Shown one piece after another: positions 47,297 through 58,566 of a stretch of DNA of 64,000 nt. How positions within the stretch are numbered: the stretch's first letter is position 1; each line of letters begins with the position of its first letter. The notes below the pieces were generated by a model. It was not told the DNA's origin. It saw nothing but the letters and a program-made list of their open reading frames with translations, and did no database searches. Location of the stretch: positions 207,741 to 271,740 of the forward strand of contig JAMZAV010001043.1 of assembly GCA_024449915.1 (NCBI GenBank). Direction: 5' to 3'. This stretch comes from Sweltsa coloradensis. Its lineage: Eukaryota > Arthropoda > Insecta > Plecoptera > Chloroperlidae. The position numbers and the translations under genes were made by a program.

Positions 47297-47902
47297 CCCG
47301 AGAGTAGTCGCGCCCCTGTTTGTAACGTTAGTAGTCGCGCCCGGTCCTTTAGACCGCATTATTTATTATGGTCTTAGAACATTAGGATGACGTTTTGATT
47401 ACCAATATAAGATAAGTTATCATATATTTGACAGCATACATGGTTATATTAATCAATTATCAATCAATAATCAATAAATAATCAATCAATAATCAATGAA
47501 ACACAGAATGTTGCAAACCTACAAAAAGGTATAAAAATATGTTTTGAAACACCCTGTAGTTCGAATTATTAGTAAACCAAGACAGTAGTATTATGCCAAC
47601 ACTGTATGTTGAAGAATAATCAACCTTCAATAACAAAATACATGTCTCATAATAGTGATTGAGTATGTATATTTTTGCCTCCCTTATTAGTCGCGCAGCG
47701 GTCGAAAAGACCAATCAACCGAACAGGACCACTTATCTTAGTTGAAGTTCTGCAGAACACTGAATGGCGTATTGCACACTGGCTTCACAAATCTATTTGT
47801 GGAAGGTAGGCGGAACTAGACAAGCCACGCATACCCGCTGTACAAATACCAACTGATGAAAAAAAAAGTCGGTCTAAAAGACCACACGCGACTACTCTCG
47901 GG
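47297..47902. mobile_element. piggyBac-like MITE
   Basis: TTAA (47293-47296) precedes CCCGAGAGTAGTCGCG, and CGCGACTACTCTCGGG ends at 47902 before TTAA (47903-47906). The TIRs are perfect for 16 bp, start with CCC, and are flanked by TTAA, the piggyBac hallmark. Internal inverted motifs include AGTCGCGC and GGTCNNNNAGACC words. An (ATCAATA)n microsatellite lies near 47455-47500. At 606 bp with no ORF it is non-autonomous. Confidence 0.88.
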
Positions 47903-48107
47903 TTAAAAATCGTTAAAAAAACACATTTAACAGACATTATTGCAATCAAACCAAAGACATTCTGTGAGGATATTTTGATTATTTTGCGTTGTTTTTGTTA
48001 TTCTGTGCTTGTATGTACAGGTATCCACTTCCACTCGATCCTAGGTACATAGTTCACAGTGTGTGCGATCATTGCTACTCTCTGCTCCGCTACCCCAGGA
48101 CTTCTCA

Positions 48108-50218
48108 ACGAAATATAGGCAGCTAATTTGTGGTTATGTGCAAATACTTTGTCAATGAATATAGCTAAAACAAACTACATTCAATTCCGGCTACCTCAAA
48201 AACAAATAAAAAACCATCCCAAAATAGAGATAAATAATGTTGAAGTAGAACGAGTTCTAGATATTCCCTTTCTTGGTTTAACCATTGATGAAAACTTAAA
48301 TTGGGAAGCTCATTTAAATAAACTTACCTCAAGATTAGGGTGTGCATGTTTTGCATTGAGAATAATTTATGAATCTGTTGGAGCAGAAACGGCTTAAGTA
48401 GCTTGTAACCATGCATATTTTGAATCCATTGTGAGGTATGGCATACCAGTTTGGGGTAGTACGACACATTTAGGAGATATGTATATTTAAAATCCAAAAG
48501 AAGGCTGTCTGTGTAATTGCGGGATTAGGCATAAGAGAATCCTGTGTAAATTACTTCAAAAAATTAGAAATACTTATCCTACAGTACCTTGTATTTATGT
48601 ATATGAATTGTTAAAACTCATTGCTAAACATCGGATAGAAGCTTCAGTAAATAAAAATATGCATGGACATGACACTAGGAATAAAGAAAAATATTACGTA
48701 GAAAGATGCAACTTGACAAGGAGCCAAAAAGGGTCTCACAGGAGAGCCCTAACATTTTTTAATTGCTTACCCGAGAATATTCGAGCAGAAAAAGAAAACG
48801 TAGACAAATTCCTCCGAATAACTCAACAGTACCTGAAGAAAAATGCTTTCTACTCAATTTCTGATTTTCAAAAGGGGGAAACAGTCAAAGATACTAGTGG
48901 GGCATAGTAGGATAAATCAGGTTCACTAGAAAATGATAAAATGATAGTCAAGCAATCAATAGTATGTGATAGGATATTTATTTTAGATACATATAATTTA
49001 CATTTTATTGAGCGAGCGAAGCGAGCGTCTCCACTTGACTCTTATGGCTCCAATGACTGTTTTTTTTTTTTTTTTTTTCTGTTACTGCTTCGATACAGGT
49101 CGCACCGTTTCTCTGATCGACCTGAAATTTTGCACACATGTACATACCACCTAGGCGGGTTGCTGTATAGTTTTGTGGCAAAATCGTTCAAAAAGTTAAA
49201 AAGTTACATTAAAGTTAATCGAAAGTTTTTTTTTCAAACTAAACGGCGACAAAATCTGAGGTGGCCAAATCATTTAGAATGTCCGTCCGATCACGAATAT
49301 GTTATTTTTATTGTGATCCGATAAGTAGTGTAGATGGAAATTACATTATAACAAAGTCCCGTTACCATGGCAACGGAAAGTCGCACAGCTTTTTTGGCTC
49401 ATGATAGCAGTCAAACGGAGGCTCGGATTGAGTTGAAATTTTGACCATCCGCAAGTTTCGTTCCCGATTGAATGCCATTAGTTTTGTGGCAAAATCGTTC
49501 AAAAAGTTATAAAGTTACATTAAAGTTAATCTAAAGTTTTTTTAAAAACTAAACGGCGACAAAATCTGAGGTAGCCAAATCATTTAGAATGTCCGTCCGG
49601 TCACGAATATGTTAATTTTATTTTGATCCGATAAGTAGTGTAGATAGAAATTGCATTTTAACAAAAGTAACGTTACCATGGCAACGAAAAGTCGCACAAG
49701 AATTCTGGTCACTATGTACTGCCACCTAGAAGAAATCAAGAGTAAAATAGTTTTCCCAAAGAAATGATGTCAAGGTCCTCTAGATGGCGGTGGATTTTAT
49801 CCATTCTCTCCTATTTTACAAATTTTCAGCTAAATCGATCAAGACCTTAAAGACTTATTGGTATGTAACATTATGGGAATGTCGTACTCGGGTCGTGTTG
49901 CACGTACTGGTGCTCGCGTTGTCCAACTGAGCGTTTTCCTAGTCAGACAACAGGTTTTATCATGTAGGATAGTAAATTGCAGTTACCATGCAGAGTTTTG
50001 TGTATCTACTTTCTACTATATCCTGTGATTGATGATTTTAAAAGTGCATAGTGATATGAAAATGTGTATTTGTGGACTGAATCAATTATTATGTGTGTGA
50101 TATGAATGTAAATGTAAATTTTTAATTTAATTTTAAGTTACTGACATGTAAAATACCCCAAACACGCTGTGCAAGGGGTCAGCTTTACAAAAATAAATAC
50201 AATACAATACAATACAAT
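48108..50218 (+). pseudogene. Jockey/CR1-like LINE 3' half, broken and interrupted
   Basis: The 48128-48397 frame gives FLGLTIDENLNWEAHLNKL and then a Cys-Ala-x-FALR pattern, the C-terminal reverse-transcriptase region of non-LTR elements. After stops and frameshifts, HAYFESIVRYGIPVWG-like coding continues. The 48608-48907 frame has the HDTRN-x(n)-LPENI tail typical of these proteins. A HINE B copy (49008-49942) splits the 3' UTR. The element finishes at 50195-50218 with a CAATA tandem tail. It is 5' truncated, lacks the endonuclease and the YADD core, and is dead. Confidence 0.75.
49008..49942 (+). mobile_element. HINE/Helitron-like element, family B, copy B2
   Basis: It starts TTGAGCGAGCG and ends GAGCGTTTTCCTAG before T. 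The longest plus-strand family B copy, it holds two direct repeats of about 370 bp that share GTGGCAAAATCGTTCAAAAAG, AAACGGCGACAAAATCTGAG and GTTACCATGGCAACG. It inserted into the LINE 3' UTR. The 3' hairpin is worn (GCGTT...AGCG). Confidence 0.7.
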
Positions 50219-50313
50219 GGTTACAGCATGAGACGTCAACATTTCTTGGTAAGTTGACTCAGTGATTGAAGAAAGAAATATTTATTGTATGCCTGCATGC
50301 TAGTAGGCTACTA

Positions 50314-50810
50314 CAGGGTTGCCACCAAGTCAATTTTTTTATCCTTGAAAGATACTTAAAAAATCCTGAGAAATCCTTGAAAACAGTTATTCAGCATTAG
50401 CGTATTATAACCGCGAAGGAATGTTACAAATTTTCAGGTTTCATACCAACATATGTTATGCCAGCCTGATTTTCGAGAATCTAGTCAAAATTAAGTGCAG
50501 ACAAACGCATAAGAATCAGAATTTTCTTCCAATATATTTTAACGTTTTACTTTTAGGCCTACTCACCATAACTACCACTTGCGGTAAATGTTAGGCCTAT
50601 GCAGTCACTTATGTTATTTTTACTAGTACGTACCTGATGTTTTTTTACTCTCTACATTGCTTTTTTTGGCTGAATTTAAAAAATGTATTAATTTAATGTA
50701 TTTTTTAAAGACAGTAGAAAATCCTAAGATTTTGCCCAAAATCCTGTTATCCTTTGAGACACTCTAAAAATCCTGAGAAAAGGATGAAATCCTTGAAAGT
50801 GGTAACTCTG
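50314..50810. mobile_element. hAT-type element with perfect 8-bp TSD
   Basis: The ends CAGGGTTGCCAC and GTGGTAACTCTG are inverted (one or two mismatches) and lie between identical GGCTACTA copies (50306-50313 and 50811-50818). Inside, ATCCTTGAAA and AAATCCTGAGAAA recur near both ends. No transposase is present. Confidence 0.9.
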
Positions 50811-50947
50811 GGCTACTATTATTGCCAAGCAGCATTTATTTATAGACTTAGACCTTCCCTATGCTACCGGTACTTCCAAACATCAATAATTTATTTTCAT
50901 TTCAGATTAGATTTATAGGTATATAAAAAAATAAAAAAATGAATTGA

Positions 50948-51266
50948 TTGAGCGAGCGTCTCCACTTGACTCTTATGGCTCGAATGTCTTTTTTTTTTTT
51001 TTTCTGTTACTGCTTCGATACAGGTCGCACCGTTTCTCTGATCGACCTGAAATTTTGCACACATGTACATACCAACTATGCGGGTTGCTGTATAGTTTTG
51101 TGGCAAAATCGTTCAAAAAGTTAAAAAGTTACATTAAAGTTAATCAACAGTTTTTTTTCAAACTAAATGGCGACAAAATCTGAGGTGGCCAAATCATTTA
51201 GAATGTCCGTCCGGTCACGAATATGTTAATTTTATTTTGATCCTATAAGTAGTATAGATGGAAATA
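50948..51266 (+). mobile_element. HINE family B, copy B3, 3' truncated
   Basis: It has the family B start and first block (CTCCACTTGACTCTTATGGC, a T-run, GTCGCACCGTTTCTCTGATC, GTGGCAAAATCG) and stops after AGATGGAAAT. The 3' hairpin and CTAG are absent. Confidence 0.7.
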
Positions 51267-51493
51267 GGTAATCAATCTTCAATGCAATATTAGCTTCAAA
51301 ATGTAACCCTTATTCATTATTAAAATTCGCCTGAAAACGTGTTTTAGGCCACCTATCAAGGGCACCTTTTGAAAAAAAATCTCGCCTACGGCGAAAAAGC
51401 CTCCGGCGGCTGGGGCTTCGCCCCAGACCCCGGTTTGCCCACCCAACCTCGTAGTCAACTTGAGTGTGACCCCCCCACTAAAAAAATAGTTCC
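51267..51493. mobile_element. hAT-like right-end fragment
   Basis: It ends GTTCCTACGCCACTG, the inverse of the CAGTGGCGTAGG type of hAT terminus. It carries the GC hairpin GGCTGGGGCTTCGCCCCAG near 51408-51426. No left end is found. Confidence 0.5.
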
Positions 51494-51494
51494 T

Positions 51495-51610
51495 ACGCCA
51501 CTGAGTCCGAGTACTTTGTGAAGTGGATACTCCAGCTTGCGCAAAAAGAAAACGCGCGGATAGAACCGAATGATCCGGGTTCGACTCCAAAACGAGTAAT
51601 TTTTAAATTT
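51495..51610 (+). repeat. tRNA-like SINE fragment
   Basis: GATCCGGGTTCGACTCC is a good B box. The upstream part is too altered to fold as a tRNA. Confidence 0.35.
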
Positions 51611-53157
51611 AATTCTTTGTCTGTTATAATTTGACACGTATCATATACTAGGCTAACAAAGATTGTGTTCCGTTACATGCTATAAAGTAAATATGTTTTC
51701 ACATCATGTGCGAGGCGTAATCCTAATATGAACTGATGACCGTTGCAGATCATACTATAATTTAGCATTTTCCATCGAATTTATATCGTATGCACGATTA
51801 TGATTATGCTGTGTACGTTTCTTATTGGGCTCAGCGTGAAAAAATAAAATGGTTGATTCAAGCTTAACAGCTTACACAAATAACATAATGTCTTACTGTT
51901 GCCGTGTTCATAGCAAACAGTAAACATGTATTATGCATTGAGTGGTGTTCTGCATTAGCTGAACAGTTTTACTCTGTGGCCAATGAAATTGTTATTTCGA
52001 ACATAAATAACCATCCTGTCACTCAAAAAGTCGTATCGCCAGAGTGCGCCACTTGCTGGGGCTGAAAAGGCCTAAAATAGCGGCAAAACATGCATTCGTA
52101 GTTCAGTAGTTTAGCGGTAACTACACACCTAGGAGGATTCAGTATATTACCTCTGGAGGGGCCCTTAGTGCATCGCCGCTGACGCACGTTTCGACGGCCG
52201 GGATTTCCCCTCGCGCGCCTGCATTCCCGCAGAGAGCAGGCAACGAGATTGAGCCGGCGTATTCAGTAGCTCGCGATACGTATGTTTACAAGTGCAAACA
52301 ATGGTTTACAGTTGTGTTACAATAACAAACACGCCGAATTTCCTTGCATCGTCCTTTACTCTGCATCGTGACACAAAATAATACTGCGGATAAATTATGG
52401 GAGAGCTTTGAATAAAAAGAAATACATCAAAACTGTAAAAGTGAAATCGTTATGAATTGTTTAATCGTTGGAATAACAATTTGGCTTAATTTCTTACTTC
52501 ACTGCACGTAGGAAAGAATTTATGTTTTCCATCTTATAACTTATTTGTACGTTATGTTGCCGTGCCGGGAAAATGTGTTGTGAACATGGTTGCATTGTTT
52601 CGAGTACAGATTGCTAAGATAAATGTGTTCTGTGTTATGATTCGTTCGTTAGAAATACTTATAAAATATCACTAGATAGTAGATACCACATTTTTTATCT
52701 CAAGGTAGGTTTAGGTGGATAAAACTCTAAGGTGTCACATTTTAATTGTGCATGTATATTCATGTGAAAATAAATACAACAATAATTGCTTTATCGTGCC
52801 ATTTGATTTTATCTTGCAACTTTATTCACATAGTTTTACAATGTGGTCCACAGCGGCCACAAAATGTTGGTGTTTCAAGATAATTTAGTAATAATTTGCC
52901 TACACTTACTCGGTCTACCCGAAAAAGTAGTCATGCATATATTGTAGCAAGTTTTTTATATAATAATGAACTGTTGTGCAATGTAGGACTACACATTAAT
53001 TTATTCTATTTTACAAACTTTATTCAAAACATTTTCGTAAAGATTGCAGATGTAGGGTATACACTGTAGACATTAGTTTTACCAGCTGTGACCCTCTTCA
53101 GGTTACAAAACAAGATTATTGGGGTGAGGGCTGTATAGAGGACTTAATTCCGACACT
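51611..53157. other. no gene seen
   Basis: It contains one arm (52121-52164) of a distant inverted repeat and nothing else that can be supported. Confidence 0.45.
52121..52164 (+). repeat. inverted repeat, left member (pairs with 57557-57604)
   Basis: CCTAGGAGGATTCAGTATAT and TACCTCTGGAGGGGCCC match the reverse complement of 57557-57604 almost throughout. The flanks do not match. Confidence 0.75.
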
Positions 53158-53265
53158 GGTAAAAAAATCTCATTAAAAGTGGTCAGGATTGCTAGTGGAT
53201 GGATTCGAATCCGTGATCTACCGAGTCAGAATCTCGCGCGTTACACTCGTAATATAATATGTAGA
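53158..53265 (-). repeat. tRNA-like SINE fragment, family H
   Basis: AAAATCTCATTAAAAGTGG, then GGATTGCTAGTGGATGG, then ATTCGAATCC (reversed B box) and GTGATCTACC. The block order is shared with 13695-13800 and 28549-28640. Confidence 0.5.
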
Positions 53266-53499
53266 TTATTACATTTTATGTCAATCCGAAGCCAGTGAAA
53301 TTCGATCTTAGATCTGTAATTTATAACAGAGTGTAAATATAGAGAAATAAATAAATACGCGTTAACGCCAGGGATAATCAGATCAATTTCTCACACTGAG
53401 TGAGAGTGAGTGTAATGGGTTTAATCTAATCTAAACATTCCCAGACCAATTATCGAGGTCATTTGTCTTGGACACGTGTGAGTCTAAGAATCTTGAGCT

Positions 53500-56400
53500 T
53501 CACCAAACAATATCCGAACTCTTCATAGACAAGCTAAATATCAGGAAACCCTCTAAAACTAGAAGACTATAAAGTCCAAAATAAACTATATAAAAATGAA
53601 CTAGCAAAAGCGAAGCAAATCACAAATACTAACTGGATACATAGATCCGAAAATAAAAGCAAGGCCGTCTGGAACATAGTAAAGAATGAGACATATAGTA
53701 ATAACGCCCAGCAAACCATAATATATCACTGTCGGTAGCGTCCTTATTGGACATTCATATCCACTATGAAAATAGGTCCGGGACCGCAAATGAAATAGTA
53801 GAAAAACCACACGTGGTGGCGTCAATGTTTAATAATTATTTTGTAAATATACATAAAAACATAGTTACAGCTAGCACTAAATCAGACCCTATAGATCTCT
53901 TTCACAAACAAAATAAAATATTTAGTAATGAATTTAATTTTACTAAAATCACAGAAGAGAACATTGTGACCTCAGTTAGAAAACTAAAAATACTAGCTCC
54001 TATGGATGGGATGAAATCCCAACCACGGTGATAAAAAAATGTATAGCATTCATAAAAACTCCCCTTAGCTTTGTATTTAATACATCAATTAAAAGCGGAG
54101 TCTTCCCTGAGAGACTAAAATATTCAGTAATCACCCCTCTATATAAAAATGGTGAGAAGACCAATATAGCAAATTACAGACCCATCTCAATACTACCTAC
54201 TTTCTCAAAAGTGTTGGAAAGTATCGTAAAAAATCAGCTAGTGGATTTTCTAAAAAAAAAAAAAATTATAACTGATGCCCAGCATGGTTTTATGGCTGGC
54301 AAGTCCACAAATACGGCATTTTTTGACTTTGATAGATATGTACTCAATAGGGAATATTCCACTTCCGCAAATACTGTACGAATAGATTTTTTAGAAGAAG
54401 TATTTCGTCCCGATTACAAATATGTACTTTGTTTTTTCCGTGAAATAATAATCCAGTGATTTATAGCCGTTTTAAAAGCAGCACTTTTTTAAAGCGGCAA
54501 AAACGACTGTGACGTCAGAACTGTGTTGATCCAACGCCGTCTGGATAAACATACATCCAGACCAAAGATGTTGGAATAGTATTATAGTAGGATCGAGATA
54601 TACATCAAGACGGCGTGTTTTTAAAACAAAGCAGCGCCTAGCGTAGCCTACAGTAATGTAACAGATGGCGGACATTTTACATTTAACGCCTAGCCAGAAA
54701 ACGAGAAAAGTTGACATTGCAATCAAAAAACAAAACTGAAACAGTCTTAGGTCTAGGCCTAGACGTAGAAAATTATTTATAATACAACAGTCTAGGCCAA
54801 TCGTTCCTGCAGGATATAGGCATTGGTATGTGAATACTAAAATTACTAACTTGACAAGCCCTAGGCTCAACTTGCCAACCCTAGGCCTGCACGTTCATGT
54901 TCTGACACACATCCCGCACAAAAACCTTACTTTGATGACTAATTAAAGCCTATTGCAGATAAAGATACCATGATAGTCCTAGGCTATGCAAAAACTCAAG
55001 ACAAAATGCTCGTTATTCTTTATCACAATGATCTCGCGAAATCTCCAGTCACATACGAAAAAAGAAAAACAAAGACGGTGAAAATGTACATCCCTGTGGA
55101 GTTGTTTGTGTTGAGCGGATGGGCGAGCACCGCCGTCTGTATGTAAATATGTACAAATATACGTACATTTAGTTTCCAATTGGCCTTGACTCAACACAGT
55201 TATGACGTAGTACCGTCCAAAGATGGCGCACGCTCGTTTTTGGCGCGCAAACTGGGGGACCCATTTAATTCTTGTTTAAATTACACAAAAAACATTTTTT
55301 TTTTATAAAAAAAAGTGCAGTGACTATTAAGACATGAATAAGAATTAAAATAAAATATAAAATATTAAGTGGAATATTCCCTATTCACTAGATGAGGGCA
55401 AACACACATTGGGCATTTTCTGTGACCTTTCAAAGGCTTTCGACTGTGTGGATTTTGATTAACTCTTAAATAAACTAAGACTAATAGGTTTTAGTGACAT
55501 AATGCTAAACTGGTTTGAATCCTACTTAAAAAAGAGAAAACAACAAGTGAAAATTAAGAGTGAAAATGAGAAGGGACACATGGAAAATCACTGCTCCCCA
55601 TGGCTAGTAAGTCTGTCTAGCAGGGGTGCCTCAAGGTTCTATTTTAGGCCTTATGCATTCCTTCTTTACATAAATGACCTTGAAGCAAATATAAATTCTG
55701 ACGAAGTAATACTTTATGCAGATGATATAACATCCCTAATTATTGACACATCCCTGTTAATAGTTGAAGAAAAGGCAAACGCAGCAGCATTCAAAATTGA
55801 CGGTTGGTTATCAGCAAACAAACTAGGCTTGAACGGGAAAAAGACCAACTTTATACACTTTTAAACTTTAAAAAAAGGCCGTTAAGGATAAACTAGTCAT
55901 TACATTGAATGAAACTAATATAAATGAGGTAGACTGCGCAAAGGTGCTAGGAGTAAAAATTGATAATTCCCTTAGCTGGAAAGACCATGTGAAGTCGCTA
56001 TGTGCTCAATTGGCATCTGCATGCTATGCCCTGAAGGTCATTAATAACTCTATTGGCAGAAATACTGCAAAAATTGCGTACCACGCTTATTTTGAAGCTC
56101 GCCTTAGATACACTATCCCCTTGTGGGGAAATTCAACAAATTCACAAGATGCTTTTATATTGCAAAAGAGAGCAATCAGGACCATTGCAGGCCTAAAAAA
56201 TATGGAATCATGTAGGGAAGCTTTTAAAAATCTTCAAATTATGACTATGCCAAGCTTATACATTTTAGAAATTTTAAAAAAACAATTAAAAGCAGACAGG
56301 ACTTCACAACAAACACACAAGTTCACGCACACAATACACGACAGAAAGAGCATCTTCATCCGAGCCAATACAACACAAAAAAGGGACAGACATCAATAAT

Positions 56401-56879
56401 AAATATGGGCATAACTTTATTTAATAGACTACCTCCTAACATTAAAAACTTAACAAGCACCGACAAACAGATCTTAGCAATAAAAAATACCTGATAGAAA
56501 ACTGTTTCTACACACTAAATGAATACATCACCAATGAAAAAGATGACATGTTTACCTGGTAGATACCAAATATATCACTTTTTATCATTGTTTTATCACT
56601 GTTTTATCATTGTTTTATTAATCAAACATCCTTGTTGTGGAAAAGCTTTGTATAATGGATGTTTATAGAATTATGGTACTGAGTCCGGAGTAGTAAATGC
56701 TCATTTATGTAACAGGCTATTTTTAGTTAGTTTATAGTAAACCAAATTGTATTGTATTGTTGTTTTATTTTGCTATACGTATATATATGTATATATATAT
56801 ATTAATAATGTATTGACAAACCCAATGTTACAATGTAACCTACATGGAGGGCTAATAAACTAAACTGAACTGAACTGAT
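53500..56879 (+). pseudogene. Jockey-like LINE reverse transcriptase, split by a MITE
   Basis: Frames with small shifts give, in order: an RT-linker region with NKSKAVWNIVKNE (about 53655); VITPLYKNGEKTNIANYRPI and ISILPTFSKVLESIV (from 54115); AQHGFMAGKST; then, after the 54350-55381 insertion, FCDLSKAFDCVDF (about 55418), a degraded GVPQGS-type turn, FLLYINDL, LYADD (catalytic YADD box, about 55710), and KVLGVKIDNSLSWKDHV plus ACYALKVINNS in the C-terminal region (55905-56399). The 3' UTR ends with AACTGA tandem units at 56858-56879. The endonuclease is missing (5' truncation). Frameshifts and internal stops make it non-functional. Jockey-type is inferred from the linker and C-terminal style; CR1 is the alternative. 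Confidence 0.82.
54350..55381. mobile_element. TIR element with TA target site, inserted in the LINE
   Basis: GGGAATATTCCACTT at the left and AAGTGGAATATTCCC at the right are exact 15-bp inverses bounded by TA on each side (54348-54349 and 55382-55383). Removing the insert rejoins the LINE between AGKST-downstream sequence and the DLSKAFDCV block. At 1032 bp it has no transposase. TA flanks suggest Tc1/mariner-type mobilisation, but the termini are not diagnostic. Confidence 0.85.
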
Positions 56880-57499
56880 ATCTTCAGAGGAACCCCCGTG
56901 CATCTCTATGACGTTGATCGTCGTAATTACATATGACCAATAACCAAACGTCTCCCAAAATATACATCAGAGCAGAAACCTTTACAAACGGTTCAAGACC
57001 AAACATCAAGACAGTCTGTCAAAAACTACATTTAACACCCTAGAAGTTAGAAATTATTGTTATTTAAATGGTTACAAACTTCCCATTTTCATTTTAAAAT
57101 TTCTAGCGCGAAAAAAAGCAGTCCTAAACTTTAAAAACTTTGTATTTCTGTAATAAAAATTTAAATTTACTTTGGACAGTTTAAAACTACGGTGATGATG
57201 TTAATGCATAGGTAATGATTTCGAACACTCGCCCCAACATTTAGAACCGGGTGAGCCTTCGGTATCATTGCAATTGAAATGTAATTTTTTTACAGTGCAA
57301 TAAGACGAACATATGTTATTTGTAACTGACAAAAGTTTTTGTCGTAGTTCAATTAGAAACTGTTCCAGCCTCGATTGTAAAAGTTTCCCCCCATAGCGCT
57401 CGTGTTAATTTTGCCTCTCTTGCCTGGAGTCTGGCAGCGAGCGAGCGGCGCGTGAGGAGCGGGTTAGAGAGTGGGGGATGCTTCAAGCCTTTGCGTGCT
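56880..57499. other. no gene seen
   Basis: AT-rich, then GC-richer near 57420. No domain-bearing ORF. Confidence 0.45.
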
Positions 57500-57536
57500 A
57501 CCAAAGATTAGTCATGTGCGTGGACTAATCTTTGGT
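57500..57536. repeat. 14-bp perfect hairpin
   Basis: ACCAAAGATTAGTC pairs exactly with GACTAATCTTTGGT around a 9-nt loop. It extends the 10-bp hairpin at 43750-43773. Confidence 0.75.
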
Positions 57537-57556
57537 GTTTACTTCTCCCGGGCCCG

Positions 57557-57604
57557 GGGCCCCCCTCCAGAGGTAATATACTAGATCCTCCTAGCTACAC
57601 ACAC
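57557..57604 (-). repeat. inverted repeat, right member (pairs with 52121-52164)
   Basis: CCTCCAGAGGTAATATACTA and GATCCTCCTAG are the reverse complement of the left member. The pair encloses the LINE at 53.5-56.9 kb. Confidence 0.75.
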
Positions 57605-58230
57605 GATTTTGGTAATTTTTTTTTTATTTTGAAGATAAATGTTAAAATTAGGACTTGTGTGATGTACATTTTCCATAAAAAGTTTTGTAATTTTTTTATA
57701 AAGCTCTAAAGTGAAGGTAAATTTTCAAAATATTGTCCAAGTTCGCAATTTGTTATATGCCCATATTATATACAATTTCGAAAATCGACATCACACAAGT
57801 CCTAGTAAATTTTATCGTGAAAAGAGTAAAAAAAATTATGCCGATATGACAGTTGTGGGCCGAGTTCCAACTGAATGCGGGGACACTGCATCGCGCCGAT
57901 ATTATAGCTACTCCTGTGCAGCCTTAAGATATAATTTTTTGAATTGTCATTCTAGTGTAGGCCTAGTAGGCCTTTTAAATGCTTAGATTTTGTGGAAAAA
58001 ATAATTTTTGGGGTAATACAAATAGCCCCTTAAAAGCTTTGGGGAGAAATATTGTTTTAAACACACCTCTGCGTGAAGTTGGTCCCAGATGTACGGTAAA
58101 CCTATGTCAGGCCTAGAAGCCTACCCTATTACTAGATCTCACTTTGTATTGAGAAGAGTTAAATTCTATATTACTTTGTGTTATAACCGGAGGAGTAAAT
58201 GTATAACACACCCTGTTGTTCTGTCTCCAG

Positions 58231-58375
58231 CTGACGTTCAAGATGGCGCCTGTGGACGATGCACCGTCCTCCAAAAAGTCCAACCGAGTTATCAGCAGAC
58301 TGAGAGAGATGGACCTCGGACTTGTTGGAGTCATTCAGCGAAACTAGCATCTTTCAAACTGGAACTTCTGTTACC
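58231..58375 (+). CDS. candidate 5' exon with a short ORF
   Basis: The acceptor CTGTCTCCAG (58221-58230) and donor GTGAGT (58376) bound 145 nt. An ATG at 58243, in AAGATGG context, opens MAPVDDAPSSKKSNR and continues ISRLREMDLGLVG before TAG at 58345-58347 (34 codons). The residue and codon make-up look protein-like, but the stop falls 28 nt before the donor. A second frame open across the exon has no recognisable content. It could be a genuine first exon with a sequencing or mutational frameshift, a short ORF upstream of a gene, or chance. The product is not recognised. Confidence 0.25.
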
Positions 58376-58489
58376 GTGAGTTGTAAAACCTGCACTGGTG
58401 ATCCTTGTTCTAGATTTAATTGTTCAGCTAATATTAAATACAGTCCAGGAATTAAAGGCCTATTATTAAGATCTTATATTGCATCTGTA

Positions 58490-58566
58490 GTCTAGTGGAG
58501 TAGTCTAGTGGAGAAGTCATCCGCACGGTGAAGCGGGAGACCCTGGTTCAATCCCCAGCTGGGGTT
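58490..58566 (+). pseudogene. tRNA-Asp-like pseudogene or SINE head
   Basis: GTAGTCTAGTGGAGAAGTC resembles a tRNA-Asp D-arm/A box. GCGGGAGACCCTGGTTCAAT and CCCCAGC give the B box and T arm. The anticodon stem CCGC/GCGG holds an 8-nt loop, and the acceptor stem is not preserved. It is not a functional tRNA. Confidence 0.55.

Noticed and set aside
58490..58566. Second tRNA gene
   Set aside because: The acceptor stem and a 7-nt anticodon loop are missing, so it was called a tRNA-like pseudogene or SINE head.
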